This document shows, piece after piece, positions 33,730 through 41,223 of a stretch of DNA of 64,000 bases. Under the pieces are notes generated by a model. It made no database searches and was not told the origin of the DNA. It saw only the letters and a program-made list of their open reading frames with translations. The DNA is from CBDIDH01 sp965277595 (GTDB lineage Bacteria > Planctomycetota > Planctomycetia > Isosphaerales > Isosphaeraceae). The translations under genes were made by a program, and so were the position numbers. Positions within the stretch are counted from its first letter, which is position 1, and every line of letters starts with the position of its first letter. The stretch spans positions 4,650,001 through 4,714,000 of the forward strand of contig CBDIDH010000002.1 of NCBI GenBank assembly GCA_965277595.1, read 5' to 3'.

Positions 33730-34515
33730 CTAGCGGATTCGAGGCTCGAAAGGAAAGGTCTCGTCAACCTCGCTGGCGGAGAGTTCGACGAGGAAGTTCG
33801 CCAGGCGATCGACGACAAGGTCGGTGACGCGTCGGCCTTTCTCGGCGGTGGCGGGGCGGGGGTCGCCGGAACCGGAGTTGGTCGTCAGGAGATGCCAGGG
33901 GCGGGTGATCTCGACCCAGCCTCGGTTCACGGCCTCGAACCGGCTACGAGCCGTCGCGCCCGGGTCGGCCTGATCGTTGGCGACGAGATCAGGGAAATGG
34001 GCGAGCCCCATGCTCGTTTCCAGCTCGCCGGCATGATCGCCCGCGTCTTCAAAGAGGGTTGGATACTGGTCGGCGGCGACCTTGTACCAGTTGCAGAGAA
34101 AGAGGTGGATTTTCACCTCATTGTGTAGCTCGCGAAGCACCCATTTCAGGTCGTTGCCGCCGTGACCGTTGAGCAGGACGCACTTGCGGACGCCGTGGGT
34201 TTCCAGCGATCGAACCAGGTCGGTGATGACCCGGGCGACGGTCGACGGGTTCAGGTTCATCGCCATCGGGAACCGCATCTGGTTCGTCTCGGTCCCGTAG
34301 GGCAAGGCGGGGAGCATCACGACCTTCGCCCCGCGCTTGAAGGCGAGGCCGCAGGCACGTTCGGCGATGACGTCGACCTGAAACGTGTCGGTGCCATAAG
34401 GAAGGTGCAGGTTGTGCGGCTCGGTCGCGCCGAGCGGCAAGACCGCGACCTCGGCCACGGCCTGAGCCTTGACCTGACCGTAATTCAGGTCGGAGAGAAT
34501 CCAGGGGCGTATCAT
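33730..34515 (-). CDS. Creatininase-family amidohydrolase
   Basis: A 261-residue cytoplasmic protein of the creatininase/FAPy-deformylase family, whose members hydrolyse cyclic amides with a binuclear metal centre. Visible motifs: 'VAVLPLGATEPHNLHLPYGTDTFQ' with Glu and His ligands, 'LPYGTETNQ' and 'CVLLNGHGGND' with the conserved His/Gly, and 'DAGDHAGELETSMGLAH', which includes further metal-ligand residues. The substrate cannot be told from sequence. It is transcribed on the minus strand away from the long repeat spacer before gdh. Confidence 0.85.
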   Translation of the reverse strand: MIRPWILSDLNYGQVKAQAVAEVAVLPLGATEPHNLHLPYGTDTFQVDVIAERACGLAFKRGAKVVMLPALPYGTETNQMRFPMAMNLNPSTVARVITDLVRSLETHGVRKCVLLNGHGGNDLKWVLRELHNEVKIHLFLCNWYKVAADQYPTLFEDAGDHAGELETSMGLAHFPDLVANDQADPGATARSRFEAVNRGWVEITRPWHLLTTNSGSGDPRPATAEKGRRVTDLVVDRLANFLVELSASEVDETFPFEPRIR

Positions 34516-34580
34516 GGGTCGATCCGTCTTGGCCTTGGCCTGGCGGGTGGGAGGCGGTGAATCACGTCGCGGCTCTGGAG

Positions 34581-34759
34581 GTTGATGACCGATGACCGAT
34601 GACCGAGGAAAACTTCCCGAGGTCCTCGGTCATCGGTCATCGGTCATCGGTTCTCGGTCATCGGTCCTCGGTCATGGGTCATCGGTTCTCGGTCATCGGT
34701 CATCGGTCCTCGGTTCTCGGTTCTCGGTCATTGGCCATTGGCCATTGGCCATCGGTCCT
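34581..34759. repeat. Expanded heptamer array upstream of gdh
   Basis: Begins GTTGATGACCGATGACC, as at 16227, with a short left arm and a right arm of more than 15 units (TCGGTCA, TCGGTCC, TCGGTTC, TTGGCCA) in 7-bp tandem. Translation through it gives spurious extension of the following gene. Confidence 0.75.
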
Positions 34760-34876
34760 CGTCTGATCGAGGAGGCGAGGGCCAGTCCCATTGCGGTTGG
34801 CAACCCGGCTCCGGTACGATCGGGGGGACCGTTCGCCGACCGCGCTAACCCTTGTTATCCAGGGACTGTCGAGACG

Positions 34877-36106
34877 ATGCAAGCCTTTGAGGCCACGAAC
34901 TTTTATTTCGACCAGGCCGCATCGCTGATGGACCTGACCGATAACATGCGAACGCTCATGATCACCCCCGATCGTGAATTGCGGGTGGAAGTTGCCATCG
35001 AGATGGATTCGGGCAAGATCGGCAACTTCATCGGCTACCGGGTCCAGCACGATGACGCCAGGGGGCCGTTCAAAGGAGGTTTGCGATATCACCCGCACGT
35101 CGACCAGGACGAGGCGCGTTCGCTCGCGAGCCTGATGACCTGGAAGACGGCGGTTGTGGACGTTCCCTTCGGCGGCGGCAAGGGGGGGATAAACTGCGAC
35201 CCGGGCAAGCTCAGCCGGGCGGAGCTGGAACGCCTGACCCGCAAGTTTGTCCAGAAGATCCACGACTTCATCGGCCCCGACAAGGACATTCCCGCCCCCG
35301 ACGTCGGCACCGATGCCCAGGTCATGGCCTGGATCATGAATGAGTATTCGAAGTTCCACGGCTTTCAGCCCGCCTGCGTGACCGGCAAGCCGGTCGAGTT
35401 CCACGGGTCGGCCGGGCGCGAGGCGGCGACCGGCTTCGGCGTCGCCGTGATCGCCCGCGAGACGCTCTCAAGGCTGAACATGCCGGTGTCGGGAACGACC
35501 TTCGCCATCCAGGGTTATGGCAACGTCGGCAGCAACACCGCCCGGTTCTTGCACGAAAAAGGGGCGAAGATTCTCGCGGTTTCCGACGCCTATGGAGCGA
35601 TCGTCAACCCCGAGGGGATCGACATCCCCGCGCTTGACCGCCACGTCGCCGGTAATCGCAAGGTCGTCGGCTTCAAGGGGGGCGACGCCGGAACGAACGA
35701 GCAACTTTTGACGATGCCCGTCGACGTTCTGATCCCCGCGGCGCTCGGCGGGGTCTTCGACGCGAACACGGCCAAGGCCGTTCAGGCCAAGGTCATCATC
35801 GAGGCCGCCAACGGACCCACCTGGCCCGAGGCCGACGAGGTCTTTCACGCCCGCAAGATCCTGGTCATTCCCGACATCCTCGCCAATGCCGGCGGCGTGA
35901 TCGTCAGCTACTTCGAGTGGGTCCAGAACCTCCAGCACTTCCGCTGGCCGATCGAGCAGATCGAGCGCGAGGAAGAAAGCCGGCTCGTCGAGAGCTTTCA
36001 AAAAGTCTACGACCTCGCCCAGCGCAAGTCACTGACCATGCGAACGGCCGCGTTCACCCTGGCCATCTCCCGGGTCGGACGCGCCCGCGTCCTTGGCGGG
36101 ATCTGA
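34877..36106 (+). CDS. Glu/Leu/Phe/Val dehydrogenase (glutamate dehydrogenase type)
   Basis: A 409-residue amino-acid dehydrogenase that interconverts glutamate and 2-oxoglutarate with NAD(P)(H). The conserved N-terminal catalytic region has 'GPFKGGLRYHP', 'VDVPFGGGKGGI' (catalytic lysine), 'PAPDVGTDAQVMAWI'; the Rossmann domain has 'IQGYGNVGSNTARFLHEKGA'. Near the end are 'NAGGVIVSYFEWVQN' and 'MRTAAFTLAI'. ATG 34877 begins with the family-like 'MQAFEATNFYFDQAA', and residues further upstream derive from the heptamer array. Cofactor preference is not resolved. The stop precedes purB by 40 bp. Confidence 0.95.
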   Translation: MQAFEATNFYFDQAASLMDLTDNMRTLMITPDRELRVEVAIEMDSGKIGNFIGYRVQHDDARGPFKGGLRYHPHVDQDEARSLASLMTWKTAVVDVPFGGGKGGINCDPGKLSRAELERLTRKFVQKIHDFIGPDKDIPAPDVGTDAQVMAWIMNEYSKFHGFQPACVTGKPVEFHGSAGREAATGFGVAVIARETLSRLNMPVSGTTFAIQGYGNVGSNTARFLHEKGAKILAVSDAYGAIVNPEGIDIPALDRHVAGNRKVVGFKGGDAGTNEQLLTMPVDVLIPAALGGVFDANTAKAVQAKVIIEAANGPTWPEADEVFHARKILVIPDILANAGGVIVSYFEWVQNLQHFRWPIEQIEREEESRLVESFQKVYDLAQRKSLTMRTAAFTLAISRVGRARVLGGI

Positions 36107-36146
36107 TTCCAACAGAGAAACGACCGAGGACCGACTTCGGACGCTT

Positions 36147-37577
36147 ATGAGCGATCACGAGACGTATGAAAATCCGCTGGTCAGCCGGTATGCGACCCGG
36201 GCGATGGCCGAACTCTGGTCGTCGCAGCGGAAGTTTTCCACCTGGCGGCGGCTCTGGGTGGCCCTCGCCGACGCGGAACGCGCGCTCGGCCTGCCCATCA
36301 CCGAGGCGCAGGTCGAGGCGCTCCGCGCCCGGGTTGACGAGATCGACTTCGACGCCGCTCGACGTCACGAAAAACGCCTGCGGCATGACGTCATGGCCCA
36401 CGTTCACGCGCTCGGCGACGTGGTTCCCGAGGCGAAGGCGATCATTCATCTTGGCGCCACAAGCTGTTACGTCACCGATAACACCGACCTGATCTTGACC
36501 CGCGAGGCCCTCGGCCTGGTCCGCGACCGCCTCGCCGCGACGATCGACGCCCTGGCCGATTTCGCGGGCCGTTGGAAAAGCTTGCCCTGTCTCGGCTACA
36601 CCCATTTTCAGCCGGCGCAGCTCGTCACGGTCGGCAAGCGGGCGACGCTCTGGTGCCTGGAACTGATCCTGGACCTCCGCGAGGTCGAACGTCGGATCGC
36701 CGAATTGAAATTCCTCGGCGTCAAGGGGACGACGGGAACCCAGGCCAGCTTCCTCGCCCTTTTTGAAGGCGATCACGACCGGGTCGACGAGCTGGACCGA
36801 CAGGTGGCCAGGGCCTTTGGATTCGTTGAATCGTATGCGGTCTCGGGTCAGACGTATTCGCGGAAGGTCGATTCCCAGGTGCTCGCCACGCTCGGCGGCT
36901 TCGCCGAATCCGCGCACCGGTTCGGCTCGGATCTCCGGCTGCTGGCACACGAGAGGGAAGTCGAGGAGCCGTTCGAGACCGAGCAGATCGGCTCGTCGGC
37001 GATGGCCTACAAGCGGAACCCGATGCGGGCCGAACGGATGTGTTCGATCGCCCGGTTCGCGATGGCCCTGCCCGCCGCGGGGAGTCAGACGGCCGCGACC
37101 CAGTGGCTGGAACGGACTCTTGACGATAGCGCCGTGCGAAGGATGATCATTCCGCAGGCGTTCCTGGCTGTGGATGCGCTTCTGAGCCTTTATCTGAACG
37201 TCGTTCCCGGCCTGGTCGTTCACCCGGCGATGATCGCCCGGCACGTGGCCGACGAACTGCCGTTCATGGCGACGGAAAATCTCTTGATGGCCGCCGTTCA
37301 GAAGGGGGGCGACCGGCAAGACCTTCACGAGCGGATTCGAACGCACTCGCTCGCCGCGGCGGCCCGGCTCAAGGACGGAGCCGTCGGCAACGACCTGATT
37401 GACCGCCTTCGCGACGACCCCGCCTTCCCTCGGCTCGATTTCGAGACGGTTCTCGACCCGGGCCTGTTCATCGGCCGGTCCCCGGAACAGGTCGACGCCT
37501 TCATCGACCGCGAGGTTGAGCCGATCCGGGCGCGCTACCCCGAGCACAGGGGCCTTCGGTCCGAGATCGACGTCTGA
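36147..37577 (+). CDS. purB: Adenylosuccinate lyase PurB
   Basis: PurB is a fumarase/aspartase-superfamily enzyme that cleaves SAICAR and adenylosuccinate in purine synthesis. At 476 residues it has the three conserved regions: 'HDVMAHVHALGDVVP' (catalytic histidine), 'GATSCYVTDNTDLI' with 'GYTHFQPAQ', and the signature loop 'GSSAMAYKRNPMRAE' in the C-terminal third. The size is at the long end of the family, like the eukaryotic-type form. ATG 36147 was taken because 'MSDHETYENPLVSRYATRAM' starts the domain. It ends in a spacer with a terminator-like hairpin shared with rpsU. Confidence 0.96.
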   Translation: MSDHETYENPLVSRYATRAMAELWSSQRKFSTWRRLWVALADAERALGLPITEAQVEALRARVDEIDFDAARRHEKRLRHDVMAHVHALGDVVPEAKAIIHLGATSCYVTDNTDLILTREALGLVRDRLAATIDALADFAGRWKSLPCLGYTHFQPAQLVTVGKRATLWCLELILDLREVERRIAELKFLGVKGTTGTQASFLALFEGDHDRVDELDRQVARAFGFVESYAVSGQTYSRKVDSQVLATLGGFAESAHRFGSDLRLLAHEREVEEPFETEQIGSSAMAYKRNPMRAERMCSIARFAMALPAAGSQTAATQWLERTLDDSAVRRMIIPQAFLAVDALLSLYLNVVPGLVVHPAMIARHVADELPFMATENLLMAAVQKGGDRQDLHERIRTHSLAAAARLKDGAVGNDLIDRLRDDPAFPRLDFETVLDPGLFIGRSPEQVDAFIDREVEPIRARYPEHRGLRSEIDV

Positions 37578-37605
37578 TCCCCCGGACGCGATTCTAATCA
37601 ACCAT

Positions 37606-37653
37606 CAAAAACGCCTCGATCGTCGACAAAAAGGCCGATCGATCGGGGCGTTG
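37606..37653 (-). terminator. Intrinsic terminator for rpsU (possibly bidirectional)
   Basis: A stem AACGCCCCGATCG (minus sense from 37653) pairs with CGATCGAGGCGTT, and on the minus strand it runs into TTTTTG at 37607. Positioned 42 bp after the rpsU stop and 32 bp after the purB stop. One mismatch in the stem. Confidence 0.7.
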
Positions 37654-37694
37654 GTTTGTTGGGGAAGGTCAACGGCCAAAGACCGTTCGGTCGG

Positions 37695-37889
37695 TCAGAC
37701 CCGGGCGGCCTGGCGAGCCTTGCGAAGGCGCTTCAGTTCTTCGCGGCGGCGGCGTTCGCTGGGCTTCTCGTAATAAGCCTTGCGCCGCATCTCCTTGCGA
37801 AGGCCGCTGCGCTCGCAAAGTTTGCGGAAGCGGCGGACCGCCTCCTGGATCGACTCGCCGGAACGGACCCGTAACTTCACCACAGTCAC
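37695..37889 (-). CDS. rpsU: 30S ribosomal protein bS21
   Basis: A 64-residue bS21 of the small subunit: 'VVKLRVRSGESIQEAVRRFRKLCERSGL' (in parts), then 'RRKAYYEKPSERRRREELKRLRKAR', the standard basic helical tail. The reported start is GTG 37889, giving 'MTVVKLRV'; GTGs at 37883 and 37880 would give shorter but also reasonable starts, and in-frame evidence does not decide between them. It is an isolated gene with its own terminator. Confidence 0.95.
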   Translation of the reverse strand: MTVVKLRVRSGESIQEAVRRFRKLCERSGLRKEMRRKAYYEKPSERRRREELKRLRKARQAARV

Positions 37890-38096
37890 AACCCCTTTTG
37901 AACGTAACGTGAACGGACTGACCGCGAGACCTCGTCCGACCGACCCGACGGACGAAATTTCCCCTTGGTATTTGAATCAAGACCCTGCTCAGGCAAGGGT
38001 CCGCAATCGATGAGTCTACCTGACGTTCTTCACCCGGCCAAGCCCGAAACCCATCCTGCTCGTCATTTTTCCCAACTTTTTCTCCGATCAACGATC

Positions 38097-38124
38097 AACG
38101 GCCCGGGAAAAATCCCGGGCCGTT
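38097..38124. terminator. Perfect 11-bp stem hairpin
   Basis: AACGGCCCGGG, loop AAAAAT (4-6 nt), CCCGGGCCGTT. It lies 47 bp after the aldo/keto reductase stop on the minus strand and 208 bp upstream of rpsU. It has no strong T tract on either side, so it may be a processing or stability element as well as a terminator. Confidence 0.5.
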
Positions 38125-38170
38125 GCGTGAATCGTCAAGGCATTTTCGCAAGGCCGACGAGACCTCGACC

Positions 38171-39391
38171 TCAGGCGAGGTCGCGGTCGACCCGAGGCAG
38201 GAGGTCGGCGAAATTCAGCTTGTTATGGCAAGCCTGGCGGGCGGCTTCGAGATCGGCGCCTTTCCAGTCGCGAGCCGATTCGTCAAGCTCGGAGTAGAGC
38301 CGGCGGGCGTCGGACCGGAAGCCGTAATGATCGTGGTAGGTGAGAAGGCGGGTCAGGTCGCCGAGCGATGCCTCGGTGCCGGCGGCTCGCGAGCAACTGC
38401 CGTCGCAGTTGGCGCAGAAGGTCGGTCCGGCGGCGAGCAGGGCCTTGCGCAGGCCCTCCATCTCGGCCTGTTTGAGAGGCTCGAAGACGCGGGCGGCCTG
38501 AAGGTTCTCACGAAGCTGATCCGTATTGCGCATCGAGACGCAGGATGAGGCGATCCGCTCATCGGTCCAGACGGCGTGGAGCAGGCCTTGATAGGCGGTG
38601 AGACCTTTTTCTTGCAAGGAAGGGACGTGCTTGGGCACTTCCTTGAGGATCGCGTCGGAGTTGCCCGAGACCTGTTTCATCGAGATCAGGCCGATGCCCG
38701 CCTTGTGGCAGGCGTCCAAGGCCCGGTCCATTTCCTGCCCCTTGTCGAGCCAGGTCGGCGTGTAGGCGACCATGATCGCGTCGACGAAACCCCCCTCGGC
38801 GGCGGCCTTGAGGAACTCGACCTTGAGTGGATCGTGGCAGGAGAAGCCGACGAACCGGGCCTTCCCCGACTTCTTGATGGCCTCGGCCGTTTCCTTGAAT
38901 TCCTTGCTCTTCGGCCAGTCGAGCTTGTCGCGACCGCCAATGCCGTGGATGAAGATCAGGTCCACGTAGTCGGTCTTGAGCGCGGCGAGGCGCTTGTCAA
39001 GCTGCTTGATGAGATCGCGGGGGGTTCGAGGGTGATCCTTGGTGGCGAGGAAGAGATCCTTGCGGGTTCCGGCGGGCATCGCCTCAAGCCATTTGGCGAT
39101 TCCAGGTTCCGAACCATAACAGTCCGCCGTGTCAATGTAGCGGATACCGCCGGCGTGGCCCATTCGCAACAGGCGGTCGAGCGAGTCGGGGCTTTTCCAG
39201 GTTCCCTGGTTCAGGATTGTCACGTCAACACCCGTCTTGCCGAGGGTCCGGCGGGGCAGGACAATCGGCTTGGCGGTCGCTGCCGGGGCGGCGAGCCCGG
39301 CGGTCGACGTGGCCAGGGTCAACGCGGTGGCCGCGGCGCCAGTCTGCAAGAAGCCGCGACGGTTGAGGTCCGGGACGCCATTCTCGCTCAT
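38171..39391 (-). CDS. Tat-exported aldo/keto reductase
   Basis: A 406-residue oxidoreductase with a twin-arginine signal ('NRRGFLQTGAAATAL', residues 10-24). The (beta/alpha)8 domain has 'LGKTGVDVTILNQGTW', 'GIRYIDTADCYGSE' (the tyrosine acid), 'ATKDH' and 'DYVDLIFIHGIGG', and 'KARFVGFSCHD'. The C terminus has a cysteine cluster 'TFCANCDGSCSRA' near 335-347, which resembles the Fe-S or metal site of some reductases of this family. Tat export suggests folding with a bound cofactor before transport. Substrate unknown. It is a single transcription unit. Confidence 0.88.
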   Translation of the reverse strand: MSENGVPDLNRRGFLQTGAAATALTLATSTAGLAAPAATAKPIVLPRRTLGKTGVDVTILNQGTWKSPDSLDRLLRMGHAGGIRYIDTADCYGSEPGIAKWLEAMPAGTRKDLFLATKDHPRTPRDLIKQLDKRLAALKTDYVDLIFIHGIGGRDKLDWPKSKEFKETAEAIKKSGKARFVGFSCHDPLKVEFLKAAAEGGFVDAIMVAYTPTWLDKGQEMDRALDACHKAGIGLISMKQVSGNSDAILKEVPKHVPSLQEKGLTAYQGLLHAVWTDERIASSCVSMRNTDQLRENLQAARVFEPLKQAEMEGLRKALLAAGPTFCANCDGSCSRAAGTEASLGDLTRLLTYHDHYGFRSDARRLYSELDESARDWKGADLEAARQACHNKLNFADLLPRVDRDLA

Positions 39392-39549
39392 TGTTGCCTC
39401 TCCTCGACGGCCAAGTGGGGCACTGACTCGTGTCGGCCAGGACGGGTTCGACGGTTGTTAAACTAACCGATCGACGACGGCTTGTCCAGGACGACCCGGC
39501 CTTCGGGGCGGAGGCGTCTCGTCTCAAGGGCGCGACAATCCTATCAAGA

Positions 39550-39741
39550 TCAAGAACCGACGGCGACGGCCTCGGCCGAGCGGCCCATCTGCGCGGGGGC
39601 GATTTCCTCACGAAAGACCTGGACGTGGCTGGGGGCCTCGATCCCGATTCGAACCTGGTTGCGGTCGATCTTGACGACCGTCAGGACGATTCCGCCATCG
39701 ATGACAATCTTCTCGTTCAGCTTGCGGCTCAGGACCAGCAT
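39550..39741 (-). CDS. csrA: Carbon storage regulator CsrA, second copy
   Basis: A 63-residue CsrA that binds GGA motifs in mRNA leaders. Residues 1-50 ('MLVLSRKLNEKIVIDGGI', 'LTVVKIDRNQVRIGIEAP', 'SHVQVFREEI') carry the RNA-binding strand (L4, R6) and the 'HVQVFREE' strand (R44). The sequence to Ala50 is identical to the adjacent upstream copy; the tail (QMGRSAEAVAVGS) differs. It lies 62 bp downstream of the first copy on the minus strand and is probably co-transcribed. Confidence 0.95.
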   Translation of the reverse strand: MLVLSRKLNEKIVIDGGIVLTVVKIDRNQVRIGIEAPSHVQVFREEIAPAQMGRSAEAVAVGS

Positions 39742-39803
39742 GGGTAACCTCCGTGATCGTTCGTCCCTGGGTTGTTGTGTCCTTACACACTCTCTAACGC
39801 AAA

Positions 39804-39995
39804 CTAGGCCCCAAGGGCGACAGGTTCGGCCGCGACTTCTCGGCGGGCGGGAGCGATTTCCTCACGAAAGACCTGGACGTGGCTGGGAGCCTCGATCCCG
39901 ATCCGAACCTGGTTGCGGTCGATCTTGACGACCGTCAGGACAATTCCGCCGTCGATGACAATCTTCTCGTTCAGCTTGCGGCTCAGAACCAGCAT
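39804..39995 (-). CDS. csrA: Carbon storage regulator CsrA, first copy
   Basis: A 63-residue CsrA identical to the downstream copy in its first 50 residues, with a distinct tail (RREVAAEPVALGA). The conserved residues for RNA binding and dimer formation are present. The promoter must be in 39996-40330, a 335-bp spacer with no gene. A GAGGCG stretch stands just before the ATG. The extremely high identity of the copies, including most silent positions, indicates recent duplication or gene conversion. Targets cannot be told from sequence. Confidence 0.95.
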   Translation of the reverse strand: MLVLSRKLNEKIVIDGGIVLTVVKIDRNQVRIGIEAPSHVQVFREEIAPARREVAAEPVALGA

Positions 39996-40334
39996 CAGTT
40001 CGCCTCCTTGATTGATTGTCGAGAGCCTGGTCGGTCTCGACTGTCCTGACGATCCGGGGTCGTCCCCTTATTATTCCGTCGCGGCCTTGATGGGCGTTAA
40101 AGAAATGCACGCGTCGTGCCGACACGCCCAAGGTTTCTGCACAGATTGTCGTAAACCCTGTTCTGAAGCCGACAAAAATTTTCCTGAAGCGGCGAGGCGC
40201 GTTGACCGAAATACGATAGGTCTGTCCACGAGTTATACCTTTCTTCTCAAATCGGGTGCACTTGGCGACAAACGAGACCACTTCGCTTCCCAAAAGAGCC
40301 GAGGGGGGCGAGAAAAAGGGGAAAGCGGGGCGCG

Positions 40335-40447
40335 GAGGAGGATGGCAAGGTCTGGCTTATCGATGACCAATGACCGATGACCAAGGTCCAAGGGACGGAA
40401 TTTTTCGGTCATTGGTCCTTGGTCATCGGGACTTTGCAATTCTCCTG
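40335..40447. mobile_element. MITE family B with 10-bp target duplication
   Basis: A 113-bp element with ends GAGGAGGATGGCAAGGTC and GACTTTGCAATTCTCCTG, flanked by the 10-bp direct repeat GCGGGGCGCG (40325-40334 and 40448-40457; identity continues to 16 bp). The centre is a TGACCAAT/TTGGTCA heptamer hairpin with a GGAATTTTTC loop. The element's terminal C is changed to G on the left. Confidence 0.8.
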
Positions 40448-40556
40448 GCGGGGCGCGGAGGAGTCTTGGCGGATCGGATCGGAAAGCGTTACGATCGTCG
40501 CCTGTCGGGTTTTTTCAAGCGACTGGACGCAGGATCGAGCGCGGGGGTGGCATCTC

Positions 40557-41072
40557 GTGCGGGTGGGGATTGGTCATGACACGCACAGGCTGGTTGAGGG
40601 AAGGCCCTTGATCCTGGGAGGGGTCAGGGTTGACTATCGGCTCGGCTTGCTCGGGCATTCGGATGCCGACGTGGTGATGCACGCCGTGGCCGATGCTCTG
40701 CTGGGCGCCGCGGGCCTGGGGGATATCGGCGAGCTGTACCCGGATACCGACCCGCGCTGGGAAGGTCTTGACGGTCGGGTCTTGCTCGGTGAGGTCGTCG
40801 ACCGTGTCAACGCGGAAGGCTGGCGGCCCTTGAATTGCGACGTCATCCTTCACGCGCAGGCGCCCAGGATCACCCCGTTCAAGGCCGAGATCCGGGCCAA
40901 CCTCGCGGCCTTGCTCGGTCTCTTGGCCGCCGAGGTCAACGTCAAGGCCAAGACCGGCGAGCACGTCGGACCGATCGGCCGGGGGGAGGCGATCTCGTGC
41001 GAGGCGGTCGTCTTGTTGAAAGCTGTCGGACCTGATTCCCTTGAATCAAGACAGGTCAAGTCAAGCCATTGA
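40557..41072 (+). CDS. ispF: 2-C-methyl-D-erythritol 2,4-cyclodiphosphate synthase IspF
   Basis: IspF forms the cyclodiphosphate intermediate of the MEP isoprenoid pathway. The GTG at 40557 gives 171 residues starting 'MRVGIGHDTHRL', with zinc ligands D8 and H10, and H42 in 'LLGHSDADVVMHA'. Further family sequences are 'GAAGLGDIGELYPDTD' and 'VNVKAKTGEHVGPIGRGEAI'. The length and position of the HDTHRL motif at residues 7-12 decide the start; the in-frame region upstream is repeat-derived. The C-terminal tail of about 13 residues is longer than normal. The next gene on the same strand is cysS, 151 bp later, across a family B element. Confidence 0.95.
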   Translation: MRVGIGHDTHRLVEGRPLILGGVRVDYRLGLLGHSDADVVMHAVADALLGAAGLGDIGELYPDTDPRWEGLDGRVLLGEVVDRVNAEGWRPLNCDVILHAQAPRITPFKAEIRANLAALLGLLAAEVNVKAKTGEHVGPIGRGEAISCEAVVLLKAVGPDSLESRQVKSSH

Positions 41073-41083
41073 ATTTGGCGTTC

Positions 41084-41189
41084 CAGGAGGTTCGCAAGGT
41101 CGGTCGTTTCGAGGACCAATGACCAATGGCCGATGACCAAGGATCGAGACGCGGAATTTATCGGTCATCGGTCCTTTGCCATTCTCCTG
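41084..41189. mobile_element. MITE family B, second copy
   Basis: Ends CAGGAGGTTCGCAAGGTC and CCTTTGCCATTCTCCTG are inverted and similar to those at 40335-40447; the inside is a GACCAATGACCAATGGCC arm with a matching right arm. No target duplication is visible. Confidence 0.65.
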
Positions 41190-41223
41190 ATCGACGTCTT
41201 CAGCCGAGGCGAAGTCCAAGCCC

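Noticed and set aside
34592..34876. N-terminal extension of the glutamate dehydrogenase by 95 codons
   Set aside because: The extension is translated heptamer repeat (SSVLGHR text); the family-like start is ATG 34877.
38097..38124. Rho-independent terminator with certainty
   Set aside because: The stem is perfect, but no T tract follows on either strand, so it is only given as a hairpin with moderate confidence.
39996..40330. A tRNA or small RNA upstream of csrA
   Set aside because: I looked for a cloverleaf with GGTTCGAATCC-type T-arm and saw none here or in the other spacers.
40377..40556. N-terminal extension of IspF by 60 codons
   Set aside because: It comes from a MITE and a spacer; the HDTHRL motif should lie within the first 12 residues, so GTG 40557 is taken.
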